A DNA stretch of 64,000 nucleotides, from contig DINI01000019.1 in assembly GCA_002426755.1 (NCBI GenBank), forward strand, positions 78,349 through 142,348, read 5' to 3'. The notes beneath the pieces are model-generated. The model made no database searches and had not been told where the DNA came from. It saw nothing but the letters and a program-made list of their open reading frames with translations. Shown here in pieces: positions 26,551 to 35,335 of this stretch. Numbering within the stretch: position 1 is the stretch's first letter; each line of letters opens with the position of its first letter. The stretch comes from Flavobacteriaceae bacterium UBA5544. Lineage in GTDB: Bacteria; Bacteroidota; Bacteroidia; Flavobacteriales; Flavobacteriaceae. Both the position numbers and the translations under genes were made by a program.

Positions 26551-26610
26551 TTGATGTGTTTTTATAGAGTATTAAAACCAATGTTGATGTGTTTTTGTAA
26601 AGCATTATAA
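26551..26610 (+). promoter_or_regulatory. 33-bp-periodic direct repeat upstream of susC, putative operator
   Basis: The 27-bp units starting TTGATGTGTTTTT at 26551 and 26584 agree at 23 of 27 positions. The 33-bp period is about three helical turns. A third, weaker copy with a 2-bp insertion may begin near 26472 (GATGTAGTGTTTTTAAGA). The pair lies 80-140 bp upstream of the susC ATG and is the best candidate binding site for the adjacent LuxR-type regulator. Confidence 0.5.
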
Positions 26611-26690
26611 TTATGAAATGAATAAATATCATGCTATAATTGTTTGAAGTTTAACAAAAATTAACATAAAATAATCTAAATCAATAACGA

Positions 26691-29600
26691 ATGAAACTAA
26701 CCAAATTACATGCATTCTGTCTTCTATCGCTACTTTTTTGCATTAACAGCTACGCTCAAGATATAATTGTTCGGGGTACGGTAAATGACGAAGGTGGCAT
26801 GCCTTTACCAGGTGTAACTATATTGTTAAAAGACACTTATAAGGGTGCCACTACCGATTTTGATGGTAACTTTCAAATTGAAGCGCCATCAAATGGTATT
26901 TTAGTTATTAGCTACATTGGTTTTACAACAATTGAAGAACCGGTTAATGGACGAAACACTATTGTCATTACATTAAAAGAAAACCTTGAAGCATTAGATG
27001 AGATTGTAGTAGTAGGATATGGAACGCAAAAGAAAAGTGTAGTGACTGGCGCTATCTCCAGTGTAAAAGCAAGCGAATTAGAAGACCTTCCAATTACGCG
27101 AGTTGAGCAATCACTTCAAGGTCGTGTGTCTGGGTTAACTATTGCTGCAAATTCAGGACAACCAGGATCTTCTTCAACAATTCGTGTTAGAGGTATCACT
27201 ACTTTTGGTAACAATGAGCCACTTTGGGTAGTTGATGGCGTTGTTGTAGACGCAGGCGGAATTGGTTATTTAAATCAATCCGATATTGCTTCTGTGGAAG
27301 TCCTGAAAGATGCAGCTTCTCAAGCAATATATGGTGCCAGAGCAGCTACCGGTGTTATTTTAATCACAACAAAAAAGGGGCAATCAGGAAAGTTGAGCGT
27401 TAATTATAATGGATATGCAGGTGTTTCAGCACCAGCAAGAAAATTAGACCTTTTAAATGCGGAGCAATATGCCACACTTATTAATGAGGCATCTGTTAAT
27501 GGGGGCGGTTCGATTTTATTTCCTGACCCACAATCTCTTGGTGCTGGAACTGATTGGCAAGATCAAATTTTCAACGACAGCGCCCGTAGAATAGGTCACG
27601 AAGTGAGCTTAAGTGGAGGAAATGATGTTTCAACTTACTATGTATCATTTGGACTTTTGGATCAAGAAGGGATTGTATCCACTAACATTTCCAATTATAC
27701 CCGAAAAAATATTCGATTAAATTCTTCTCATAAAATTTCTAAAGCAATACGCTTTGGGCAAACAATTGGTTACTCAAATGAGAAAAACATAGGACTGGGA
27801 AATACCAATAGTGAATTTGGTGGTCCATTGGCTTCGGCAATTAATTTAGACCCAATAACTCCTGTTGTAGTGACCGATCCTACTATTGCCAATCAAGCTC
27901 CTTATAACAATGAAGGAATTTTTAGGGATGCCAATGGAAACCCTTATGGAATATCAAATTTGGTAGGACAAGAGATGTCAAATCCGTTAGCCTATGAACA
28001 AACCCGATTGGGAAATTATGGATGGTCAGACAATTTTGTTGGTAATGCATACTTAGAAATTGAACCTATTGCTGGTTTAAAAGTTAGAAGTACGTTAGGT
28101 GGAAAGTTAGCATATTGGGGAAGTTACAGTTTTACTCCTGTAGCATATCTTAATCCATCTTTTGTTATTACTCAAAATAATATCTCTAAAAACACCAATA
28201 AAGGTTTTGGATGGAATCTAGAAAACACTATTTCTTACGATAAAGAAATAGGAGGTCATAACTTCAACTTACTTGTAGGTCAAGGTGTGTACATCGATAA
28301 TATAACTGATGGAGAAGGTGTAACTTATTTTGATATTCCTGTAGATAACTATCAAGATGCTTCTTTTAATTTTAGTGTTCCTACAGAACAAATCACCGCT
28401 TATGGATATACTGGAGTTGAACATAGAGTGACGTCTTTGTTTTCAAGATTGACTTACGATTTTAATGAAAAATACCTGTTTACAGGAATTATCCGCAGAG
28501 ACGGTTCATCCCGTTTTGGTTCCAATAACAAGTTTGGGATTTTCCCTTCCTTTTCTGCTGGATGGGTACCTTCAAAAGAAGGATTTTGGCCAGAAAACAA
28601 TATCATCAATCAATTTAAAATAAGAGGTGGGTATGGTGTTACTGGAAACGATGCTATTGGTGATTTTAGATATTTATCTACTATAGGTGATGGAAGAAAC
28701 TATACAGTAGGCAATACAGGTTCTGTAACTATTGGCAATAGTCCAAACGCACCTTCAAACCCAGACTTAAAATGGGAAGAAACAAACCAGACAAACATTG
28801 GATTTGATGCAACCTTATTGTCAAATTTTAGATTGTCAGCAGATTTCTACATTAAGAAAACCATTGGAATCCTTCAGGATGTTCCAATTCCAGGTTACGT
28901 TGGAGCGACAGGCTCGCCAGTGGGGAATGTTGCGGATATGGAAAATAAAGGAATTGATATAGAATTAGGCTACAACAAAAGCTTCAACGAGTTTAATATG
29001 TCAATAAATGGTAACGTTTCATTCTTAAAAAATGAAGTTACTTATTTAGGAAATGGCATAGATTTCTTATCAGGTGGCGCTACGGTACAGTCAAGCACCT
29101 ATCCAATTACAAGAACTCAAGTTGGTGAAGCATACAATTCGTTTTATGGTTTTAGAACGGCAGGAATTTTTCAAAACCAAGCAGAAATTGACGCTTACAC
29201 AGGTCCTGGTGGTGGATTGATTCAACCAAATGCACAACCTGGAGACTTCAGATGGCAAGACCTTAATAATGACGGAACCATTAATGAAGAAGACCGAGAA
29301 TTCTTGGGCAGCCCAATCCCAAAATTCACATTTGGATTTACAATAAACCTAGATTATAAAAACTTTGATTTATTGATTTTTGCCCAAGGTGCTGGTGGCA
29401 ATAAGATATTCCAAGGATTAAGAAGACTTGATATCGGAAATGCCAATTTCCAAACAAAAGCACTTGGTAGATGGGTCGGTGAAGGAAGCTCCAACTCCTT
29501 CCCTAGACTTACTACGAATGACACTAATAAGAACTTCAGTAATCCATCCGATTTTTATATAGAAGATGGTGATTACTTAAGATTCAAAACCATACAGTTT

Positions 29601-29798
29601 GGATATACAATTCCTAGAGATGTCACCAATAAAGTTGGAATTGATAGATTTAGAATTTATTTAACCGGCGAAAATCTAATAACCTTTACCAAATACACAG
29701 GATATGACCCAGAAATTGGAGGAGGTATTTTTGGAATCGATAGAGGCTATTATCCGCAAGCTGCGACCGGAATGTTAGGCGTAAATGTTCAATTTTAA
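26691..29798 (+). CDS. susC: SusC-like TonB-linked outer-membrane transporter
   Basis: The product has 1035 residues. Signal peptide 1-22; CarboxypepD_reg-like beta-sandwich (about 26-100; GTVNDEGGMPLPGVTILLKD); TonB-box-like EIVVVGYGTQ; plug domain (VRGITTFGNNEPLWVVDGV, VEVLKDAASQAIYGARAATG); then a 22-strand barrel ending FGLNVQF-type (MLGVNVQF). With SusD it imports glycan oligosaccharides through the outer membrane. It heads an operon of SusD, a surface lipoprotein, two GH30s and a GH5, so the cargo is probably a beta-glucan oligosaccharide. The next gene starts 10 nt after its stop. Confidence 0.96.
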   Translation: MKLTKLHAFCLLSLLFCINSYAQDIIVRGTVNDEGGMPLPGVTILLKDTYKGATTDFDGNFQIEAPSNGILVISYIGFTTIEEPVNGRNTIVITLKENLEALDEIVVVGYGTQKKSVVTGAISSVKASELEDLPITRVEQSLQGRVSGLTIAANSGQPGSSSTIRVRGITTFGNNEPLWVVDGVVVDAGGIGYLNQSDIASVEVLKDAASQAIYGARAATGVILITTKKGQSGKLSVNYNGYAGVSAPARKLDLLNAEQYATLINEASVNGGGSILFPDPQSLGAGTDWQDQIFNDSARRIGHEVSLSGGNDVSTYYVSFGLLDQEGIVSTNISNYTRKNIRLNSSHKISKAIRFGQTIGYSNEKNIGLGNTNSEFGGPLASAINLDPITPVVVTDPTIANQAPYNNEGIFRDANGNPYGISNLVGQEMSNPLAYEQTRLGNYGWSDNFVGNAYLEIEPIAGLKVRSTLGGKLAYWGSYSFTPVAYLNPSFVITQNNISKNTNKGFGWNLENTISYDKEIGGHNFNLLVGQGVYIDNITDGEGVTYFDIPVDNYQDASFNFSVPTEQITAYGYTGVEHRVTSLFSRLTYDFNEKYLFTGIIRRDGSSRFGSNNKFGIFPSFSAGWVPSKEGFWPENNIINQFKIRGGYGVTGNDAIGDFRYLSTIGDGRNYTVGNTGSVTIGNSPNAPSNPDLKWEETNQTNIGFDATLLSNFRLSADFYIKKTIGILQDVPIPGYVGATGSPVGNVADMENKGIDIELGYNKSFNEFNMSINGNVSFLKNEVTYLGNGIDFLSGGATVQSSTYPITRTQVGEAYNSFYGFRTAGIFQNQAEIDAYTGPGGGLIQPNAQPGDFRWQDLNNDGTINEEDREFLGSPIPKFTFGFTINLDYKNFDLLIFAQGAGGNKIFQGLRRLDIGNANFQTKALGRWVGEGSSNSFPRLTTNDTNKNFSNPSDFYIEDGDYLRFKTIQFGYTIPRDVTNKVGIDRFRIYLTGENLITFTKYTGYDPEIGGGIFGIDRGYYPQAATGMLGVNVQF

Positions 29799-29808
29799 AA
29801 AAAATATT

Positions 29809-31320
29809 ATGAAAATTAAAAAATTTAAACTCCCATTGTATGGATTTATCATGCTCCTGATTGCAGTGTCATGTGATGAATCCTATTTAGAAGTTGAACC
29901 AAAAGGAACAGCTCTAGAAGACAATTATTATCAAAATGAAGCGGAAGCATATTCAGGTTTAATCGCTGTTTATGATATTATTGGTAAACAATCCAAAGGA
30001 TTTGACAATATGATAGCCTGGTTCAATGCAGGTTCTGATGACCACTATGCCGGCGGTGGTGGTGCCACTGACGGTGCAGGCATCCAATCCTTTTCCAATT
30101 ACACATTAAGTCCCACTACAATACCAACAAGCTATTGGAATGAATTTTACCAGGGTATTTTCAGGGCAAATGTTTTACTTTCAAAACTCCCAGGCGTACC
30201 AATGGATGATAATCTAAAAGATCGTTTTGCTGCTGAAGCCAAATCATTGAGAGCATATTACTATTTTGAACTTGTAAGAATGTTTAAAAACGTTCCTTTG
30301 ATAACAGCTCCTATACCAGCAAGTGACATATACAATATTGTACAATCAGCTCCTGAAGATGTTTATGCACAAATTGAAACAGATTTAAGTGATGCAATGC
30401 CTAATTTACCTTTAACGGTTGATCCTTCAACAGAAGGAGGTCGACTTTCAAGAGGAGCCGCACAGGCATTGCTTGGTAAAGTTTACTTGTATCAAGGTAA
30501 AAACGCACAAGCCGCAACAGAACTCGCAGATGTCAATGGAACTCCTGGAGGAACAAGCATGTATGGCTACAAATTGTTAGACAACTTTAATGATTTATGG
30601 GAAACTGATAACATATACAATACGGAAGCAATTATTGAAATTGCTCATACAGACCAGAGTAATGCTGATTGGGGCTTTTGGGGTTCTGGTGCTGATGAAG
30701 GCAACTCTCTTAATGTTATGGTGGGGCCAAGAAGTTATTCAAGAACAGCGGGATCGTCCGCTCCTGATTATGCTTCAGGATGGAGCTTTAATGTGATTAC
30801 TCCTAGTTTATACAATGCACTTTCAGGAGACCCTCGTTTTGAAGCTACAATTGCAGATTTAAGCGCCTTACAAAATGCAAATGAGGCTGATTATGTTCCT
30901 GGATATCAGGATACAGGTTATTTTCTAAACAAGTTTATGCCTCTTAATTCTGAAGTTTCCACAGGAGGTGGTGCATCGGTTTTAAATTACAGACAGCATG
31001 TCTATGCCATAAGACTGGCTGACACCTATTTGATGGAAGCAGAAGCATTAAACGGAACAGGAGCTAGAGCTCAAGCCTTGTTGGATGCGGTTAGAGCTAG
31101 GGTTGGTTTGTCTTCAGTTCCAGTATCTATGGATGCTATCATGGCAGAACGCAGACTTGAATTAGCAGGTGAAGGCCATCGCTGGTTTGATTTAGTTAGA
31201 ACAGGAAGAGCTGCTACAGTTTTGTCCAGCAGAGGTTTCACGGCTGGCAAAAATGAGATTTTACCTATTCCATTGGCAGAATTGGAGAATACTCAAATTA
31301 TCCAAAATCCTAATTATTAA
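29809..31320 (+). CDS. susD: SusD-like surface glycan-binding lipoprotein
   Basis: ATG at 29809 (MKIKKFKLPLYG) is chosen, because the frame's first ATG lies inside susC. The product has 503 residues. A lipoprotein signal ends at AVSC. TPR-like SusD helices follow (YYFELVRMFKNVPLI, ARAQALLDAVRARVGL) and the conserved end MAERRLELAGEGHRWFDLVR then NEILPIPLAE. It forms the lid of the SusC transporter on the cell surface and binds the glycan. It is immediately downstream of susC. Confidence 0.95.
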   Translation: MKIKKFKLPLYGFIMLLIAVSCDESYLEVEPKGTALEDNYYQNEAEAYSGLIAVYDIIGKQSKGFDNMIAWFNAGSDDHYAGGGGATDGAGIQSFSNYTLSPTTIPTSYWNEFYQGIFRANVLLSKLPGVPMDDNLKDRFAAEAKSLRAYYYFELVRMFKNVPLITAPIPASDIYNIVQSAPEDVYAQIETDLSDAMPNLPLTVDPSTEGGRLSRGAAQALLGKVYLYQGKNAQAATELADVNGTPGGTSMYGYKLLDNFNDLWETDNIYNTEAIIEIAHTDQSNADWGFWGSGADEGNSLNVMVGPRSYSRTAGSSAPDYASGWSFNVITPSLYNALSGDPRFEATIADLSALQNANEADYVPGYQDTGYFLNKFMPLNSEVSTGGGASVLNYRQHVYAIRLADTYLMEAEALNGTGARAQALLDAVRARVGLSSVPVSMDAIMAERRLELAGEGHRWFDLVRTGRAATVLSSRGFTAGKNEILPIPLAELENTQIIQNPNY

Positions 31321-31340
31321 TTTTTAAATTGATAGAATTC

Positions 31341-32222
31341 ATGTACTTAAAAAAAATAAATTCAAAAACAATTCTATACTTATTTATTAGCTTCATAAGT
31401 ATGGGTTTGATACAATCCTGTCAGCCTGAAGAGTTTAATTCCGGTAATGGTTTGACGGATCCCAATCTAGACGCTTCTTTTACCATCACTCCGATTTCTG
31501 GTGCTGTAAATAGATACACCTTACAAACAAATTCCAATAATTACTTATCCTCTAAATGGGATATTGGTGAAGGTCCTTATTCTGGAAATTCAGTTGAAGA
31601 AATTTTCCTACCGGATGCCGGGACATACTCTATCTCTCATACCGCAATTGGTAAAGGTGGTGTAGGCGTTACAAGTACGCAAGAATTGATCGTTGCAGAG
31701 TCAGATCCTGTAGCAGGTAATCTTGTTAGAGGCGGGAAATTTTTGGATCCATCTGATCATGCCGAATGGACTGTACTTCAAATCAGTCCTTCTGGAGCAC
31801 AATGGACTTTTAACGAAGGTAGCGCTACAATAACGGCCGGTGGATGGAATCAACAAGGAATATATCAAACCATTGAAGTAGAAGGAAATAAAGATTATGC
31901 AATAGATATGCTTGTGTCGGGTGAAGCCTGTACAGAGACTTGGTTTGAGGTATATGCTGGAACCACACCTCCAGTAGTTGGCCAGGATTATACAGACACT
32001 AAAATTATGGGATTGAGCACTTGGGATGGTTGCGCAACGTCTACTTTTTCAGGGAGATTGTCAGTTGTTGGCTGTGTTCAAAATAGTCAAACACAATCGA
32101 TAAGCAATATTGTAAACTTTAACACTTCTGGCACCATATATTTAGTAATACGGTCTGGAGGAAATGTTCTACCTGCTTCGGGAATCACCATCAAAAATGT
32201 TGAAATGAGAGGTAGTCTTTAA
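31341..32222 (+). CDS. PKD-domain surface glycan-binding lipoprotein (SusE/SGBP position)
   Basis: The frame extends to a TTG at 31329. ATG at 31341 (MYLKKINSK) gives a clean lipoprotein signal ending IQSC. The product has 293 residues: a PKD-like immunoglobulin fold (about 45-125) and a C-terminal jelly-roll resembling carbohydrate-binding modules (about 130-293; AEWTVLQISPSGAQWTFNEG, TIYLVIRSGGN). There are no catalytic motifs. The position straight after SusD and the lipid anchor indicate a cell-surface glycan-binding protein for this locus. Ligand specificity is inferred from the enzymes that follow. Confidence 0.8.
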   Translation: MYLKKINSKTILYLFISFISMGLIQSCQPEEFNSGNGLTDPNLDASFTITPISGAVNRYTLQTNSNNYLSSKWDIGEGPYSGNSVEEIFLPDAGTYSISHTAIGKGGVGVTSTQELIVAESDPVAGNLVRGGKFLDPSDHAEWTVLQISPSGAQWTFNEGSATITAGGWNQQGIYQTIEVEGNKDYAIDMLVSGEACTETWFEVYAGTTPPVVGQDYTDTKIMGLSTWDGCATSTFSGRLSVVGCVQNSQTQSISNIVNFNTSGTIYLVIRSGGNVLPASGITIKNVEMRGSL

Positions 32223-32249
32223 TATTATTTGAATTAGTCTTTTTTAATT

Positions 32250-32290
32250 AATAGCCTATATTCTTTACTGATTATAGGCTATTTATTCTT
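32250..32290 (+). terminator. Hairpin between the SGBP and GH30 genes
   Basis: The 11-bp perfect stem AATAGCCTATA / TATAGGCTATT has a 12-nt loop, followed by a T-rich but interrupted run. In the middle of a PUL operon it may act as a partial terminator or an mRNA-stabilising 3' end that lowers enzyme expression relative to SusCD. Confidence 0.5.
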
Positions 32291-32361
32291 CATACTAACA
32301 TAAAATAATTCACAAATTCAATGACAAACTTTCTGCACTACAGCTCTATAAAATTCTAAAA

Positions 32362-33828
32362 ATGAAAATAAAATATTCAATTGTCCTATGTGTTGTTTTT
32401 ATAATAATTGCGTGTAATTCTGCAAAGAATTCTAAAAACATAAAACAGGATTCTATAGCAAATAACAGTAAAAAAATAACTGTTTACACAACAGCGAGCA
32501 ATACTGATTTAAAACTGACAATTACAGATAATTTAGGATTTCAAGAAGGGAAGCAGCCTCTTGAAACTGAAATTTCGGTGTATGTCAACCCAGAAAAAAC
32601 CTTCCAAACATTTATGGGCATAGGTGGTGCCATTACAGACGCTAGTGCAGAAACATTTGCCAAATTAAGTGAGAGCAAACAAAAAGAGCTTTTAGACGCA
32701 TATTATGATGCAGAAAAAGGAATTGGTTATACGCTCTTGAGAACATCAATTCATAGTTCAGATTTTGGAAGTGTAAGTCATACTTATATTGACGAGGGTG
32801 ATAAAGACTTAAAAACTTTCAATATAGAACATGACAGGAAATTTCGCATTCCAATGATAAAACGGGCAATTACCACGGCTGGTGGTACATTATTGTTTTA
32901 TGTGTCTCCTTGGAGTCCCCCGGCATTCATGAAAAGTAACAAAAGCATGCTCAAAGGCGGTACCCTTCTTCCTGAATACTATCAACCTTGGGCCAATTAT
33001 TATGCAAAATTTATAAAAGCTTATGAAAAAGAAGGCATGCCCATTTGGGGACTTACCATACAAAATGAACCAATGGCTACACAAACTTGGGAATCTTGTT
33101 TATATACAGCCGAAGCAGAACGCGATTTCTTGAAAAACTATTTGGGTCCAACATTAGAAAAAGAGGGTTTAGGGAACAAAAAAATAGTTGTTTGGGATCA
33201 TAATAGAGATTTGATGCCACGCAGAGCAAATATTATTTTTTCTGATCCTGAAGCTTCAAAATATGCTTGGGGCATGGGGTTTCATTGGTATGAAACCTGG
33301 GCAGGAGGCGAGCCTATGTTTGATAATGTAGCAAAAGTACATGAAGCATTTCCTGACAAAAAATTAATGTTCACGGAAGGTTGCAATGAAAAATTTGATG
33401 CAGCAAAATATCAATTTTGGCCGAATGCTGAGCGCTATGGAACTTCCATGATCAATGATTTCAATAACGGTACTGTGGCTTGGACAGACTGGAATATTTT
33501 ATTGGACCAAAATGGAGGCCCAAATCATGTTGGAAATTTTTGCTTTGCTCCCATACATGCCGATACAACAACTGGTGAATTGATTTATACCCCGTCTTAC
33601 TACTATATTGGACACTTTTCTAAATTTATTAGACCCAATGCCAAAAGAGTAAGCACTTCTGTAAGTAGAAGTAATCTAATAAGCACCTCTTTTCTAAATA
33701 CTGATGGAAAAATGGTAACCGTGGTAATGAACCATAGTGACATAGACATAACTTATAACCTTTTTGTAGGAACAGAAAAAACAATCGTAAAAATCCCATC
33801 TCATGCAATTCAAACCTTGGTTTATTAA
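32362..33828 (+). CDS. GH30 family glycoside hydrolase, lipoprotein (beta-1,6-glucanase/glucosidase type)
   Basis: The product has 488 residues. The lipoprotein signal is MKIKYSIVLCVVFIIIAC (Cys18). A (beta/alpha)8 barrel has GH30 catalytic acid/base E236 (IQNEPMATQ) and nucleophile E339 (MFTEGCNEK), plus the typical GIGGAITDASAE and YVSPWSPPAFMKSN segments. A C-terminal beta domain completes the fold. GH30 members of this shape cleave beta-1,6-glucans or beta-1,6 side branches. It is anchored in the outer membrane or periplasm beside SusCD. A second, divergent GH30 follows at once, suggesting different chain-length or branch preference. Confidence 0.93.
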   Translation: MKIKYSIVLCVVFIIIACNSAKNSKNIKQDSIANNSKKITVYTTASNTDLKLTITDNLGFQEGKQPLETEISVYVNPEKTFQTFMGIGGAITDASAETFAKLSESKQKELLDAYYDAEKGIGYTLLRTSIHSSDFGSVSHTYIDEGDKDLKTFNIEHDRKFRIPMIKRAITTAGGTLLFYVSPWSPPAFMKSNKSMLKGGTLLPEYYQPWANYYAKFIKAYEKEGMPIWGLTIQNEPMATQTWESCLYTAEAERDFLKNYLGPTLEKEGLGNKKIVVWDHNRDLMPRRANIIFSDPEASKYAWGMGFHWYETWAGGEPMFDNVAKVHEAFPDKKLMFTEGCNEKFDAAKYQFWPNAERYGTSMINDFNNGTVAWTDWNILLDQNGGPNHVGNFCFAPIHADTTTGELIYTPSYYYIGHFSKFIRPNAKRVSTSVSRSNLISTSFLNTDGKMVTVVMNHSDIDITYNLFVGTEKTIVKIPSHAIQTLVY

Positions 33829-33853
33829 TTCAAAATATCAAACAAAAATAAAA

Positions 33854-35308
33854 ATGTCAATCAAAATTTTCTCTTTTGTACTGTTTGCTTTTTTTATGGC
33901 TAATTGTTCTTCATCATCTGATGGCGGAAGTGATCCAATAGATGATGATGGTGGAGCACCTCCAGACCCAGTTACCAACGATGTCGATTTTTGGTTGACA
34001 AAAGGAAACCAAAGTGTGCTTTTGCAAAAACAGTCTACCGTTTTAGGATTTGGCACAACATATAATACCTATGCAAATATCGACGTAAGTGAAACCCAAT
34101 CGTATCAAACAATCGATGGATTTGGATATACATTGACAGGAGGCAGCGCAGAAGTTATCAATCAATTGGGAGCTGCAAAAAAACAAGAGCTGCTCCAAGA
34201 ATTATTTGGCTCTTCCCAAACCTCAATTGGAATCAGTTATTTAAGAATTAGTGTGGGTGCTTCAGATTTGAACGCCAATACATTTTCTTATGATGATATG
34301 CCGATTGGAGAAACAGACCTTAATTTGGATAATTTCAGTCTTGGTCCAGACCTAAACACGGTCATTCCGCTTTTAAATGAGATTGTAGCAATCAATCCAA
34401 GCATCAAAATAATGGGAAGCCCTTGGTCTGCCCCTGTATGGATGAAGGATAATAATAGCACAATTGGAGGCAAACTTCAGCCACAATATTACAGTGTTTA
34501 TGCCAATTATTTTGTGAAATATATTCAGGCAATGGCAGACCAAGGAATCGACATCGATGCCATTACCCCACAAAACGAGCCTTTGCACGGTGGAAACAAC
34601 CCAAGCATGTTAATGACTGCGTTGGAACAAGCTGATTTTATTAAAAATCATTTAGGGCCTGCATTTCAATCTGCAAATATTTCAACAAAAATCATTGTTT
34701 ACGACCATAACTGTGACAATTATCAATATCCCATCACTGTTTTAAATGATTCTGGCGCTAATCCTTTTGTGGCTGGTTCGGCATTTCATCTATATGCTGG
34801 AGACATCAATGCTTTATCAACTGTTCACAATGCGTTTCCCGATAAGGGCATTTACTTTACTGAACAATATACGCCTTCTAATGGCGATTTTGGTGGCGAC
34901 CTAAAGTGGCATCTCAAAAATGTTGTCATAGGTTCTATGCGGAATTGGAGCAAAACAGCTTTGGAATGGAATCTTGCGAACAACAGCACATTTGGACCGC
35001 ATACAGATGGTGGCTGTACCACATGCAAGGGTGCCATTACCATAACTTCCAGCGACACTTTCACTCGAAATGTAGGCTATTACATCATTGCACATGCTTC
35101 CAAATTCATCCCACAAGGTTCTATAAGAATCGGAAGCAATAATTCTGGAAATTTAAACACCGTTGCTTTTAAGACGCCGCAGGGAAAAATTGTTCTAATT
35201 GTTGAAAATGATGGTGGTTCTTCAGAAATTTTCAATATCAAACATCAAAATGAATGGGTTACCACTTCTTTAGATGGTGGTTCAGTAGGAACTTACATTT
35301 GGGACTAA
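33854..35308 (+). CDS. Second GH30 family glycoside hydrolase, lipoprotein
   Basis: ATG at 33854 (MSIKIFSFVLFAFF) is chosen, because the frame's first ATG lies inside the preceding gene. The product has 484 residues. A lipoprotein signal ends at MANC and is followed by a Ser/Gly/Asp-rich linker that is typical for surface-exposed lipoproteins. Catalytic acid/base E242 (PQNEPLHGG) and nucleophile E337 (YFTEQYTPS) lie in a GH30 barrel with GFGYTLTGGSAE and GSPWSAPVWMKDN. It is related to but clearly different from the first GH30. It probably works with it on a beta-1,6-linked glucan. Confidence 0.92.
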   Translation: MSIKIFSFVLFAFFMANCSSSSDGGSDPIDDDGGAPPDPVTNDVDFWLTKGNQSVLLQKQSTVLGFGTTYNTYANIDVSETQSYQTIDGFGYTLTGGSAEVINQLGAAKKQELLQELFGSSQTSIGISYLRISVGASDLNANTFSYDDMPIGETDLNLDNFSLGPDLNTVIPLLNEIVAINPSIKIMGSPWSAPVWMKDNNSTIGGKLQPQYYSVYANYFVKYIQAMADQGIDIDAITPQNEPLHGGNNPSMLMTALEQADFIKNHLGPAFQSANISTKIIVYDHNCDNYQYPITVLNDSGANPFVAGSAFHLYAGDINALSTVHNAFPDKGIYFTEQYTPSNGDFGGDLKWHLKNVVIGSMRNWSKTALEWNLANNSTFGPHTDGGCTTCKGAITITSSDTFTRNVGYYIIAHASKFIPQGSIRIGSNNSGNLNTVAFKTPQGKIVLIVENDGGSSEIFNIKHQNEWVTTSLDGGSVGTYIWD

Positions 35309-35335
35309 AATGTATCAATATTAAAAAAATCTGCC

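Noticed and set aside
26551..26610. Tandem repeat considered as a CRISPR start
   Set aside because: There are only two imperfect adjacent units, no spacer pattern and no cas genes. A regulator site fits better.
33803..33853. Upstream start of the second GH30 (and likewise 29785 for susD, 41909 for the second M43 gene)
   Set aside because: The early ATGs lie inside the previous gene or add implausible residues before clear signal peptides. Later ATGs fit better.
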